Assembly: GCA_025210345.1 (NCBI GenBank)
Contig: JAOARX010000030.1
Coordinates: forward strand, 79,181 to 143,180
From: Pelagimonas sp.
GTDB lineage: Bacteria; Pseudomonadota; Alphaproteobacteria; Rhodobacterales; Rhodobacteraceae
Length of the DNA: 64,000 bases
Direction of reading: 5' to 3'
Shown in pieces: positions 54,649 through 63,935 of the stretch (position 1 is its first letter; each line of letters opens with the position of its first letter). The notes under the pieces are model-generated. The model had not been told where the DNA came from, did no database searches, and worked only from the letters and a program-made list of their open reading frames with translations. A program made the position numbers and the translations under genes.

Positions 54649-55131
54649 ATGACCAGGGCCGCGTTGCGACGGATTGCGGATTTGCTTTTGGTGGCTGATG
54701 GGCTCCGCCGGTTTCACAGGATGTGCTGGGCGGGTGCCTTGATGGGGGCTATTCTGACAATGGTTGGCGGAGCGGGGCTGGCCCATGATCGCAGCGACAC
54801 CATGGGCGATCACGCGGAGATCGCCGCCATGGTCGACCAGATCCTGTCGACTCCGCAGAAGCGTTCGCTTGAAACCCCCGACAGCTGGGATCTTGAGGGG
54901 GTAATCGACGCGTTTGATTGGCCCAGGGGCACTGACCGCGAGTTTCTGGCACAGGTTTTGGACATCTTCGGGCTGTATGTGCGCGGGGCGGTGGTTGACG
55001 GGCAGTTGCGCGACCCATTTGCGATTTACGACACTGACTATCTTCCAGTGGCGCATGACGTCGAGGCGCTGGCACCACAGGCGGATCGGATGTTGCGCTG
55101 GTACGAGGGGGTCAAAACATGTTGCGACTGA
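54649..55131 (+). CDS. Hypothetical protein with N-terminal membrane/signal segment
   Basis: A 160-residue protein. Residues 25-47 (MCWAGALMGAILTMVGGAGL) form a signal peptide or anchor after a long basic N-terminus. A start at 54721 would leave a compact signal peptide, and one at 54637 overlaps the previous gene. The mature part is helical and acidic (MGDHAEIAAMVDQILSTPQK, DFFxL-type helices, ending GVKTCCD). No family is recognised. Its end overlaps the metalloprotease gene by 13 bases, which implies coupled expression. Confidence 0.65.
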   Translation: MTRAALRRIADLLLVADGLRRFHRMCWAGALMGAILTMVGGAGLAHDRSDTMGDHAEIAAMVDQILSTPQKRSLETPDSWDLEGVIDAFDWPRGTDREFLAQVLDIFGLYVRGAVVDGQLRDPFAIYDTDYLPVAHDVEALAPQADRMLRWYEGVKTCCD

Positions 55132-57863
55132 TCCTGACGATCGCATTCCTGTGGTCTTTGATCACGCAGGCCGCCGCGTGGGAGGCACGCAACGTGGCCC
55201 TGATCCCCCCGCGCGATGATGGATCAACCGGTCAGATCCGCGATTGGGCCACGGTGACGGGGGATGCGGGCGGCTGGATTGTGCAAGGCTTTGATTTTCG
55301 CGCGGCCTATGCGAATGCGCCCATCGCGTTGAACACCCTGCAAAAGGCGACCAACAAGGACATTGCGGCCCTGGTGAAAGCCGGATTTCCAGATCCGGCA
55401 ACCAATGCCACCTTTTACGATACGTTCACAGGGCTGGCCTATTTGCCGCTGTACCTGCTGGCGCGAGACTATAAGGGGGGTGGCAAATTCAACGCCCCCG
55501 CCCGTGCATTGTGCAATCCCGGCAGGGGCTGGATTGAACTGAATGCAAAGTCGGGCAAGGCCTTTAATCTGGACAAGATGGCCAACCCGATGGCGGGCAA
55601 GTTCGACGCCATGATCAATTTCCAGACGGTGACCATCATGCATGAAATCATGCATCTGGTGCAGCAGCGCGGCCATACCGCCAACTGCGATGCTCGGGGC
55701 TGGCTGAACGAAGGCATGGCAAACGCGGTCTCGCATTACATCGCGTCCAAGCACCGCCCCCGCGCGTTCCGGGCCAATGCGCTGTACTGGGATCGGCGCG
55801 ATTATTCCGTCGATCTGGCCCTAAGCACCTTGCCCGACGGGCCCGAAGACAACCCAAACGCGCGCAAAGCGCGCATGTCCTATGCCACCGGGTCGTTTTT
55901 TCGCTATTTGATGGAGGCGGCCGAGGGGAGCACACAGGACGGGTTGAAGCTGGCCAGGATGATCACCACCGAGATCTCTGCCCGCGATGCCAGCGTGGAT
56001 CGCTGGACCATTGACCGGCTAAGTGAGCTGCTCAAGACCCACTATGGTCGCGATCTGTCCTTGATCCTTCCCGAATTTCTCACCGAATACGGATCCTATG
56101 GCGGACGGTATCGTGCCAACAGCTGGCGGTCGCACGCCCGCTGGATCAACCGTGCGTTTGATGGCTGTGTCGAGATCACCCTTGATGCGGCCCGCCCGAT
56201 CCAAGAGGTCGATCTGGAGGTGATGGTCAACGCCGGGGAATGTCTGGACGTGCGTTGGAACGGGTTTTCCCAACCCGTGGGATTGCAGTTCTACGCCGAA
56301 GGCAGCGATCTGGATGGCCTGCATCTGGGGCAGGCCGTGCGTGCGCGCCCGGCAACGGGCAGCCCGCAGGGGTGTTATGACGCCACCAAAAAACTGCCCC
56401 AGCGGATCAAACGCCCGATGCGGCAAAAATGTATGCTCAAACGCGGGCGAATGGTGCTGGATGGCGCGGATGTGGCAACCTGGACCTCGGATCAGCCGCT
56501 GTCGGGCGGGGCTGCCAAGGCGTTTCACAGCGGCCGTGGCCTCTATGTGTTTTCGGTGGTGGACAAGGGGTTTCATTCACCGGTCACGCTGCGCAGCTTC
56601 AAACTGACTGTGGGCGCCAATCTGGTCACGCTCACCACCGAGGACAATGAGCAAAATCAGGCCCAGCCCCCGGAACCCGCCAGCGCCGAAAGCCAGCCCA
56701 TTCAACAGGGGCGGGCCAAAGTTAAACAAAGGGTCGCCGCGCATCATATGGCGCCGGATCGCCATCTGATCGACGGCCAATCCACCCATCAGGGCGGAGA
56801 GGCCTTTGGCTATATGGAGGGCATGCGTGCCTTAAGCGACGCCGAAGGGGATCAGCCTACGGTCATGGTGCCGCTGGGTGACTATACGCTGTTCCTGGTG
56901 GACCTGCCGGGGGCGACACCCAACGGTGGAGAGGCCTCAGCGGTGGGAACCTCTGGCAACAGCGACGAAGTGTTTCGTGGGGTTTTTGTCATCGCCAAGG
57001 ACACGGCCCAAAGCAACGCGCTCATGCAATCCATGAGCCGCCCGGGCATGCCCGGCCTTGATGCGTTCGCCGCGATGGGGGCGCTTGGGTCCCCCATCGC
57101 CAATGGGGTTGAATTCAACGCGGTCCGCACCCCCATTGTCACGGACGAAGGTGAGCTTGTGCAAAAAACCGTATCGCGCTGTGACGTGGTCAATACGGCG
57201 GCCATTACCTCGGGCGACCTAAGTCCGGGATTGGTGGTGGCGGGCGCAATGGATCTGTTCGATTTCACTCAGATCGGGGCGGCCATGGCAGATATATGCG
57301 CGGTCCTGGAAGCCGGTTTTGACCGGCGCGTGAGCTTTCGGATCCATCTGCCTTACCGCAAACAGTATATGGCCAGAACCATCCTGCGGCACCGGTCCCC
57401 CGCGCAAGAGATTTACGACACGCAGGAATTTCTGGACGGGCCAAATTTCGGCGGCGTGGCAACGGCCGAGTATTATGCGCTTGCCGCGCTGAAGGGCGAG
57501 CTGGACAGCGCCGATGGTCCGGGTGGTCCCGGCGGGGGCGGCAGCGGGGCGGGGGCGGCGCTGGGCTGTGCATGTTCCACCTGTCCGGGTGAGGAATCTT
57601 TGCCCACGGCGCAATGCCTGCAAATCTGCGCACCGCAATGGGCCGGATGTGGCGCCAAGCCCGAGCCCGAGGCCCCCGCGCTGGATTTTCAGGATCTGCT
57701 CAAACGGGCCGCCAAAGCACCCGCGCAAACCCCGCCAAGCCCCCCCGCCGTCAAAACCAAAGCCGAGATCGAAGCACTGATCGAACGTCAGGTCCAGTCG
57801 CAACCAGCCGCCATTCGCGATGTCGTCCGACAGCAATTGCGCAAGAAATACATGAAGGAATAA
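55119..57863 (+). CDS. Large secreted M1-like zinc metalloprotease
   Basis: A 914-residue exported protein. After a signal peptide (MLRLILTIAFLWSLITQAAA) comes a peptidase domain with HEIMH at 175-179 and a Glu at 198 (WLNEGMANAV), exactly the HEXXH-X18-E arrangement of the gluzincin/M1 group, so the zinc ligands are H175, H179 and E198. A central beta-rich region (about 340-530) and a second globular region (about 560-790) follow. Then come a Gly-rich hinge and a Cys-rich segment (CACSTCPGEE and CLQICAPQWAGC), and a basic helical tail. The last gene of the locus; it may process the other secreted proteins. Its exact family is unknown to me. Confidence 0.82.
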   Translation: MLRLILTIAFLWSLITQAAAWEARNVALIPPRDDGSTGQIRDWATVTGDAGGWIVQGFDFRAAYANAPIALNTLQKATNKDIAALVKAGFPDPATNATFYDTFTGLAYLPLYLLARDYKGGGKFNAPARALCNPGRGWIELNAKSGKAFNLDKMANPMAGKFDAMINFQTVTIMHEIMHLVQQRGHTANCDARGWLNEGMANAVSHYIASKHRPRAFRANALYWDRRDYSVDLALSTLPDGPEDNPNARKARMSYATGSFFRYLMEAAEGSTQDGLKLARMITTEISARDASVDRWTIDRLSELLKTHYGRDLSLILPEFLTEYGSYGGRYRANSWRSHARWINRAFDGCVEITLDAARPIQEVDLEVMVNAGECLDVRWNGFSQPVGLQFYAEGSDLDGLHLGQAVRARPATGSPQGCYDATKKLPQRIKRPMRQKCMLKRGRMVLDGADVATWTSDQPLSGGAAKAFHSGRGLYVFSVVDKGFHSPVTLRSFKLTVGANLVTLTTEDNEQNQAQPPEPASAESQPIQQGRAKVKQRVAAHHMAPDRHLIDGQSTHQGGEAFGYMEGMRALSDAEGDQPTVMVPLGDYTLFLVDLPGATPNGGEASAVGTSGNSDEVFRGVFVIAKDTAQSNALMQSMSRPGMPGLDAFAAMGALGSPIANGVEFNAVRTPIVTDEGELVQKTVSRCDVVNTAAITSGDLSPGLVVAGAMDLFDFTQIGAAMADICAVLEAGFDRRVSFRIHLPYRKQYMARTILRHRSPAQEIYDTQEFLDGPNFGGVATAEYYALAALKGELDSADGPGGPGGGGSGAGAALGCACSTCPGEESLPTAQCLQICAPQWAGCGAKPEPEAPALDFQDLLKRAAKAPAQTPPSPPAVKTKAEIEALIERQVQSQPAAIRDVVRQQLRKKYMKE

Positions 57864-57887
57864 GGCCCACGGCCAGGCGCCATTGCC

Positions 57888-58943
57888 CTACACCCGTGCG
57901 AGATCTGTCACCCGACGCGGGTCCTGTGCATTGCCCGTGTTCACGGTTGTCTCTGGTTCCAACAGCAGCACCTCGCAGATGCCGCAAAGCGCCACGGGGC
58001 AATGTTCAACCCCGTGGGGGACAATGATGAATTCGCCTTCTTCGACGATTTCGTCGCGGTCGCGGAACTTCATCAACATCCGCCCCCTGTGCACCAGAAA
58101 CAGCTCATCCTCGGTGTCGTGATGGTGCCAGACAAACGCGCCTTCGAGCTTGACCAGCTTGAGTTGCATATTGTTGATCTGTCCGGCGATGCGCGGGCTC
58201 CAGGTGTCCGAGAAACTGGCAAAGGCCCGTGTCAGGTTCTTTGGGGCATGTGGTGACAGGTGATTGTTGATCCCGGCGACGTCGCGCTGGATCGAACGTA
58301 GCTGTGTTTCCAACTCGGGGCTGTCCGCCGGATAATCTCCGTTCAAAGCGGCCGTGCCGATGGTAAAGCCCGCAGCACCGCAGCGGCGGGCGATCTCGAT
58401 CTGGTCACGCGACCCGAACGAGCCCGCCATGATGACAGGTTTGTCCACGGCAGCGCAGACCGCGGCCATCAACCCGGTGACATTCTGGTCCGACCGATAG
58501 GCCAGCAGGTCCAGCCCATCCACCCCGTCCCGCGACGCCAGATCAAGGGCGCTGTCGACGACCTGGTCGATGCTGCCCGCCAACACGCTGGGATGGCCTT
58601 CGATCTGTCCGGGAAAGGGAAAGTACCGGATGTCTGTCCCGGCCAGAATGGGCAGAACCGCATCCACATGCGTGCCGCCCAACAAAATGTCGACACCGAT
58701 CTCAACCGCGGCCTTGGCCGAGGCGACTTCACTGGCTTGATCAAGGGACACCACCTCAAGATAGCTGGTTGCGCCCCCGGCCTTGATGGCCGTGTTCAGG
58801 TCTTTGAGCTGATCAAACGGCAGGCCCACATCCTTGAACCCGATGTGGTGCACCCCGGCGGACAGGGCGGTTTTCAGATGCCGCGCCGCGTCTTCGACGG
58901 TCTTGTCGTTGCGGGTCAGCATAAAGATGAAACGCAGTCCCAT
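57888..58943 (-). CDS. TIM-barrel/cupin fusion protein
   Basis: A 351-residue cytoplasmic protein made of two domains. Residues 1-235 look like a beta/alpha barrel with a phosphate-binding-type end (VIMAGSFGSRDQIEIARRCG, then GFTIGTAALNGDYP), like HisA/TrpF-type or related aldolase-like barrels. Residues 255-335 form a cupin with the metal motif WHHHDTEDELFLVHRGRM and later VPHGVEHCPVAL. The ATG at 58943 follows AAAGGAG; an earlier frame to 59033 lacks support. A lyase or isomerase with a cupin sensor or second catalytic unit is likely. No pathway neighbour identifies the substrate. Confidence 0.78.
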   Translation of the reverse strand: MGLRFIFMLTRNDKTVEDAARHLKTALSAGVHHIGFKDVGLPFDQLKDLNTAIKAGGATSYLEVVSLDQASEVASAKAAVEIGVDILLGGTHVDAVLPILAGTDIRYFPFPGQIEGHPSVLAGSIDQVVDSALDLASRDGVDGLDLLAYRSDQNVTGLMAAVCAAVDKPVIMAGSFGSRDQIEIARRCGAAGFTIGTAALNGDYPADSPELETQLRSIQRDVAGINNHLSPHAPKNLTRAFASFSDTWSPRIAGQINNMQLKLVKLEGAFVWHHHDTEDELFLVHRGRMLMKFRDRDEIVEEGEFIIVPHGVEHCPVALCGICEVLLLEPETTVNTGNAQDPRRVTDLARV

Positions 58944-59183
58944 CGGGCGGCTCCTTTCGTTTGGATCGACCCCAGTTTGAAGACATGTGGGGAGGCTGTC
59001 AAAAGGCTTGCGACACCAGCGCATGGGGCCCATCGCCGCCTGTCACACGGGGGCAGCTCCGCGCCCAAAGGTGATTTGGTGCGTGAGAGATGCAAAAGCC
59101 CCCGCAGCTGATCGCTACGAGGGCCTAATGGGCTGATCCGCATGGCGCGCCCGTGTCAGGGGGAAAGGTCAGGGGGGGAAAGG

Positions 59184-61601
59184 TCAGGGGCGAAAGCTGA
59201 TGCGTTGTGAGGCGGTAAACCGGCCGCCGGCGGTCTTTTCGATTTTGCCTTCGCGCAGGAGCTGACCAAAGTTGCGCAGGCGGTCCTCGCGTGACGATTC
59301 TTCAAGCTCGGCTTCGCGCACGATCGTCATCAACTGCGGGCGTGAGAACTGTGGCCGACCCTCGACAAACGACATATAGGCCGCCGCTGCCTCAAGCAAT
59401 TCCGGCAATTCACGCGCGCCCATGTCTTGCGCATAGGCGGCAAAACCCCCTTGGGGCGCCTCTGCCTTTGGCTGGGGCGCGGGCGCTTCTGCCATGGGTT
59501 CGGGCGCGGACGCAGCTGCGGCTGGCGGTGTTTCAATGACCGCCTGCGCGGCAGGTGCGGGGGCCTCAACCGGGCGCCTTTGCACACGGCGCGGGCGCAC
59601 CGGGGCGGCGGGCATGTCCTCAACCCTTTGCTCCGCCACGAGTTTCAGCGGGGCGGGGCGCTCGGGCTCTTTGGGGCGCTCGGTGCGCGCGGTTCCGGCC
59701 TGCGGGCGACGGGGGCGCACAACGGTGGCCAGATCTTCGCGGTAGGGCTCCATCTGGTCGTCGGCGTTGTCCTTTTTGCCCAGCAGGCGCTCGGCCTTGG
59801 TGGCGGCAACGGCGGCGCGCAAATGGGCGATGGCGGTCCGGCGGCGGTTGCCTTCGGGTTCGTCCATCTCAGAGTTCGTCTGATCCAGAAGGCGAGAGGT
59901 GTCGCCATCCTCGACCGAGGTCTCGGTCAACATCGCGCGGGCCGGGCTGGCCATTTTGACCGCCTTTCGCGCGCTGTCGCGCACCAGATCTTCGACGGCG
60001 CTGTCCATGTCCGGATCCAGCGTCGAAGCCGTGGCCGCCGGGGGGATCGGGTTGTCTAGGCGCAGAGGTTCAGACGCGGCGGCCGGGGCATCCGCGATGG
60101 CATCAGCCGCATCTGTGGATTGGGTCGCGGTGCCATCCAGCTCGGCTTTGACCGCAGCAAGTTCGGCAGCCAGATCCGCTTCGTCTTCGGCTGAAAGCGA
60201 CGAGCCAGACACCGCCGGGGCGGGTTCGGGAAGCTCTTCGATTTCTTCCACTTCCCCGGCTTCGATGGCCTTTTGGAACTGCGCGCGTTTGACCTTGACC
60301 ACACGGGCGCGGGTGGGGGCGCGCACCGGGCGAATGGGGGTGGCGGGGGCCTGTTCCGGGGCGGGTTCAGCCGCAGGTTCGGTCGCCGTGGGGCTTGCCT
60401 CATCCGCCATCAACCCGGCGATGGTATCCGCGAGATCGGCGTCCGGCAGGCTGTTCTGCGCAGGCAATTCTTCGGCTGGTTCGGCCTTTGGTTGCGTGTC
60501 AGCCTCAGCCTCTGCTTCCGGGGCTTGCAGCTCATTGAGCAGCGCATCCAGCGCATCGTCGTCCAACTGTTCAAGATCATCCGTCGCGAGGTCTTCCACA
60601 GATGTGGGGGCAGCGGGATCTGGTGTCTGCACGTTCTTTTCGGTGGTCGGTTCGGTGAAGGCATCCGCTAGGTTGGTCAGGATGTCCTTGTCGCCCCCCT
60701 GATCCTCCGCGCCCTTATCCGCGCACAGGTCGGCCTTGGTGTCCGCCGTGTCCGCCTGTGCGGTTGTCGCGGTTTCGACCTCGGACAGAGCGTTTTCCAG
60801 CGCTTGCGCGTCGAAATCTTCGTCGATGTCTTTCAGTTCTTCGGCGGTCTTTTCAACCTGTTCCCCCATGAGATCTTTGCTGTCCACATCATGGGTGGCC
60901 TCAGTCACGTCTTCTGAGACGTCTTCTGAGGCGGATTGAGTGTGCGGCTCCTGGGGGGCGTCGATGGGATCATCAAGATCCGCGTCAGCAGTTTGCGCGT
61001 GCGCGTTATCGGACTGCGGCGCGGGATCAGGGGTTTTTGCCGGTTCTTCCGCCACAACGGCACGAATGCGATCCAGCTTGGCCGCAATATCGGGCGAGGG
61101 GGTCAGCGCCGAGGTGTCAACAGGCGGTGCCGCCACCTCAGGCGCCGTGTCAAGATCGGCATCCAGCAGCGCGGCATCCGAGAATTCCGGGTCGCTCACA
61201 CGCTCAGACAGTACGGCGGTGGCTTCGATGGTGTCATCATCGGGCAGCAGATCGGCGGGTTCGTCTTCGTCCAGGGCAGCGGCCTGTTCCGCAGAGAGCG
61301 CCGCAGCAATCGCCCCCGTCGAAACCGCGGCAGCGCCCGCACCCAGCGCACCGGTCGCAAGGCCCGTGCCAAGCGTCACACGCCCGTCACCCAGATCGGG
61401 CGATAGCCGTTCACGCATCATTTCGGTCGCAAGATCGGAATCGACCTGCGGAGGTTCCGCGCCGAAAAATCGGTCTTCGTTCACGACACCACGGAAGAAT
61501 TGCGTTGTCTCTTTGACGGCCTGCAGCGGATCGTCAAAACCTTCCGCCGTGCAGGAAAACGTGCCGTAAGACACTGTCAAAATCTTGCTCGAACTCACCA
61601 T
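59184..61601 (-). CDS. Large acidic Ala/Asp/Glu-rich protein (conserved in Rhodobacteraceae)
   Basis: An 805-residue protein with a short conserved N-terminal domain (ILTVSYGTFSCTAEGFDDPL, about 1-70), a very long low-complexity acidic region rich in Ala, Asp, Glu, Pro and Thr (about 110-690), and a conserved C-terminal domain (about 715-805, ELPELLEAAAAYMSFVEGRP, then FGQLLREGKIEKTAGG). A short hydrophobic Gly/Ala stretch (about 75-100) is not a normal membrane span. The two end domains are, as I recall, shared by Rhodobacteraceae hypothetical proteins often mis-named as chemotaxis or lipoproteins. It is probably an intrinsically disordered tether or scaffold. It is divergent from thiamine pyrophosphokinase. 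Confidence 0.8.
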   Translation of the reverse strand: MVSSSKILTVSYGTFSCTAEGFDDPLQAVKETTQFFRGVVNEDRFFGAEPPQVDSDLATEMMRERLSPDLGDGRVTLGTGLATGALGAGAAAVSTGAIAAALSAEQAAALDEDEPADLLPDDDTIEATAVLSERVSDPEFSDAALLDADLDTAPEVAAPPVDTSALTPSPDIAAKLDRIRAVVAEEPAKTPDPAPQSDNAHAQTADADLDDPIDAPQEPHTQSASEDVSEDVTEATHDVDSKDLMGEQVEKTAEELKDIDEDFDAQALENALSEVETATTAQADTADTKADLCADKGAEDQGGDKDILTNLADAFTEPTTEKNVQTPDPAAPTSVEDLATDDLEQLDDDALDALLNELQAPEAEAEADTQPKAEPAEELPAQNSLPDADLADTIAGLMADEASPTATEPAAEPAPEQAPATPIRPVRAPTRARVVKVKRAQFQKAIEAGEVEEIEELPEPAPAVSGSSLSAEDEADLAAELAAVKAELDGTATQSTDAADAIADAPAAASEPLRLDNPIPPAATASTLDPDMDSAVEDLVRDSARKAVKMASPARAMLTETSVEDGDTSRLLDQTNSEMDEPEGNRRRTAIAHLRAAVAATKAERLLGKKDNADDQMEPYREDLATVVRPRRPQAGTARTERPKEPERPAPLKLVAEQRVEDMPAAPVRPRRVQRRPVEAPAPAAQAVIETPPAAAASAPEPMAEAPAPQPKAEAPQGGFAAYAQDMGARELPELLEAAAAYMSFVEGRPQFSRPQLMTIVREAELEESSREDRLRNFGQLLREGKIEKTAGGRFTASQRISFRP

Positions 61602-61739
61602 GTGCTGCTCACTTTCATTCGTACTGCAACAGCGTGTTTACTATGCTGACCGGGACGAAAGCTGACCGAAACTGTGCTATTTCGCGTATCATTTCGTGAC
61701 CTCATTGTGGTCAACGTGCAAAATCGCCATTAATTCGCC

Positions 61740-62471
61740 ATGAATGAATACAGGTTTTTCAACATGCGACGGGCGTGGGGCGCAGGGAAATTGGTCAAAC
61801 AAATCATACATTCTAATGAACCCGTGGTTTTGCTGGGTGGGGGCGACAGTTCCAATATGGGGCTCGAGGCGGCTTTGGCCAAGGCCCGGACAGTTGTGGC
61901 CGCCGATGGTGGGGCGGATATGGCCCTGATCCTGGGCCGAATCCCCGATGCCGTTTTCGGAGACCTGGATTCCCTATCGACAAGCGCACAGGCGGCTCTG
62001 CCCGATGGGGTTCTGCGCCCCATAGAAGAACAACATAGCACGGATTTCGACAAATGCTTGAGAAATATCAACGCCCCTCTGATCGTGGGGTATGGCTTTC
62101 TGGGCGGGCGGGTCGACCATGAGCTGGCCGCGCTGAGCACCCTGGTGGCGCGCGCGGGCCACAAGGTGATCCTTGTCGGACAAGAGGACGTGATCGTGCA
62201 TGCCCCGCCGCGTATCGCCTTGGATTTGGCGCCGGGCTGCCGGGTGTCGCTGTTTCCCATGGCGAAGGTCAGCGGGCGATCCCGGGGGCTGCGCTGGCCG
62301 ATCGAGGGGCTTGGGTTCTCTCCTGACGGGCAGATCGGAACCTCAAACGAGGCCACCGGACCGATCCACATCGAGATGGACGCCCCGGGCATGTTGCTGA
62401 TTTTGCCGCGCGCCTGTCTTGGGGCGCTATCTGAGGCGCTTATGGCGAGCGATGGCTGGCCCGCTCTCTGA
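61740..62471 (+). CDS. Thiamine diphosphokinase
   Basis: Transfers pyrophosphate from ATP to thiamine. A 243-residue protein with the family motifs ADGGADMAL, DAVFGDLDSLS and STDFDKCLRNI (the metal- and ATP-binding face) and GFLGGRVDHELAALS. The C-terminal GTSNEATGP is the thiamine-binding strand region. Two ATGs (61740 and 61764) are possible; neither has a strong ribosome-binding site, and the family core begins near residue 28. Its 3' end overlaps the convergent transporter gene by 32 bases. Confidence 0.9.
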   Translation: MNEYRFFNMRRAWGAGKLVKQIIHSNEPVVLLGGGDSSNMGLEAALAKARTVVAADGGADMALILGRIPDAVFGDLDSLSTSAQAALPDGVLRPIEEQHSTDFDKCLRNINAPLIVGYGFLGGRVDHELAALSTLVARAGHKVILVGQEDVIVHAPPRIALDLAPGCRVSLFPMAKVSGRSRGLRWPIEGLGFSPDGQIGTSNEATGPIHIEMDAPGMLLILPRACLGALSEALMASDGWPAL

Positions 62472-63342
62472 ACACAATATAAAGCCCCGCGCCCAGCGTG
62501 ATCAGAATGCCAACCGTTGCCAGGGCGCCCGGGAGGTCGGAAAAGATCAGCCAGCCGATCAGCGTGGCAAAGGGGATTTCCAGATATTGCATCGGGGCCA
62601 GCGTCGAGGCTGGCGCATATTTCAGCGACCAGGTCAGCAAAACATGCGCCAGCGTGCCGGCGATGCCCATGGCAATGATCAACCAAAGACTTGAACCATT
62701 GGCCGCGCGCCATTCCAGCCCCGGCAGGTCGAGAAACACCATGACAGGGGCCATGATCACGATGGCAATCCCCCCCGCCACGGCCTGCGCCCCGATGGGA
62801 TCGGTGGTGGTGGCGATCTGACGGGTCAGCATCATGTAACCGGCAAAGACAAAGGCCACCCCAAGCGGCAAAAGCGCGGGCCAGCCCACGTCGACAAAGG
62901 CCGGTTGCACCACCAAAAGGGTGCCACCAAAGCCCACCACGCAGGCCGCCAAGCGGCGCAGGCCGACCTCTTCGTGCAGCACGTATTTGCCCAGGAGCAA
63001 CATGATGAACGGCATGACATAGGAGATGGCAATGGCATCAGCGATGGGCAGGTACATCAGCGACAGCGCCACAAGCGCGATGCCCGCGATATGCAACAGC
63101 GTGCGCAGGAACAGCAGTGTCAGGTCGCGGCCCCGGACACGCATGCTGCGCCCGGTGAAAAGACATAATGGCACAAGGATCGCCGCCTGAAAGATAAAGC
63201 GCAGCGTGACCAGCTGGCCGACTTCGAACCGCTGCCCCAATAGCTTGATCAGCGCATCGGCAAAGGGGGCCAGCATGCAAAACGCCAGCATGAGGGAAAT
63301 GCCCAATAGCGGGCGATCTTGGTGGGGGGCATCGGTGTGCAT
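62440..63342 (-). CDS. EamA/DMT-family transporter
   Basis: A 300-residue inner-membrane protein with about ten hydrophobic spans in two EamA repeats (first about 15-145, second about 155-290). Family segments are ALSLMYLPIADAIAISYVMP in repeat one and SLKYAPASTLAPMQYLEIPF in repeat two. Such proteins export or exchange metabolites such as amino acids or nucleosides; the substrate cannot be read from the sequence. It overlaps the thiamine diphosphokinase gene tail to tail. Confidence 0.88.
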   Translation of the reverse strand: MHTDAPHQDRPLLGISLMLAFCMLAPFADALIKLLGQRFEVGQLVTLRFIFQAAILVPLCLFTGRSMRVRGRDLTLLFLRTLLHIAGIALVALSLMYLPIADAIAISYVMPFIMLLLGKYVLHEEVGLRRLAACVVGFGGTLLVVQPAFVDVGWPALLPLGVAFVFAGYMMLTRQIATTTDPIGAQAVAGGIAIVIMAPVMVFLDLPGLEWRAANGSSLWLIIAMGIAGTLAHVLLTWSLKYAPASTLAPMQYLEIPFATLIGWLIFSDLPGALATVGILITLGAGLYIVFRERASHRSP

Positions 63343-63554
63343 CCCGGCACGCTAGGGGGGGAATGGGAAAAGGTCTAGGACCGTATTTCCCAAGATGTCT
63401 GATGCGCCCATTTCTTGTGTGATTTGCAACGCGCTGACACGCTTGAACCAGCATTCCGGCAAACCCGGTCGAAAATGAGGTTTGCCCGGATCTCTTTTAC
63501 CCTTTCGAAAGCGAGGGGCGGGTATTCACCTGCGCAATACGTAAGGAGATCAGT

Positions 63555-63899
63555 TTGAAAACCCGCTCTTCCCATGTGAAATTCGCAGTTTGTCTGTCTG
63601 CTATTGGCGTCATGTCAATTCTGGCCGGGTGTCAGGACGCGCCAACGTCAACGGCAACAAAGCCAAAAATTCATCAGCACAGCCATTTGGAACTGAATGG
63701 CCCGATGCCGCAGGCCTATCGTGATTTTGTGAGACATGTTGATGCCTATGGGGCGCTTTATGTCACACAGACCGGTGGGGGCGGGGGTCGCATTGGTGGA
63801 AAGTCTTCTCTTGAAGAGGCGAAAGCCGGGGCGCTTGCGCAATGTCGCAAGTTCAATCCAGATATGAACTGTATCTTGTACGCAACGAAGTCTCCGTAA
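63555..63899 (+). CDS. Small lipoprotein with TTG start
   Basis: A 114-residue lipoprotein precursor. The TTG at 63555 is favoured by a strong AAGGAG at 63542-63547 and by the signal peptide that follows directly. The lipobox is SILAGC with C26. The mature part has a His-rich stretch (KIHQHSHLELN), a Gly run (TGGGGGRIGG) and an ending SLEEAKAGALAQCRKFNPDM plus a second Cys. These two Cys (CRK and NCILYA) probably form a disulfide, as in DUF4189-like small envelope proteins. The function is unknown. Confidence 0.78.
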   Translation: MKTRSSHVKFAVCLSAIGVMSILAGCQDAPTSTATKPKIHQHSHLELNGPMPQAYRDFVRHVDAYGALYVTQTGGGGGRIGGKSSLEEAKAGALAQCRKFNPDMNCILYATKSP

Positions 63900-63920
63900 C
63901 GGATTGAGAAACACAGTTGC

Positions 63921-63935
63921 GGGGGGGGGGGCCCC
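63921..63935. repeat. Homopolymer G11-C4 tract
   Basis: Eleven G followed by four C lie just after the lipoprotein gene, in the last 100 bases of the window. No gene is seen in 63900-64000. The tract may be a hairpin with slippage-prone length, or a sequencing weak point. Confidence 0.7.
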
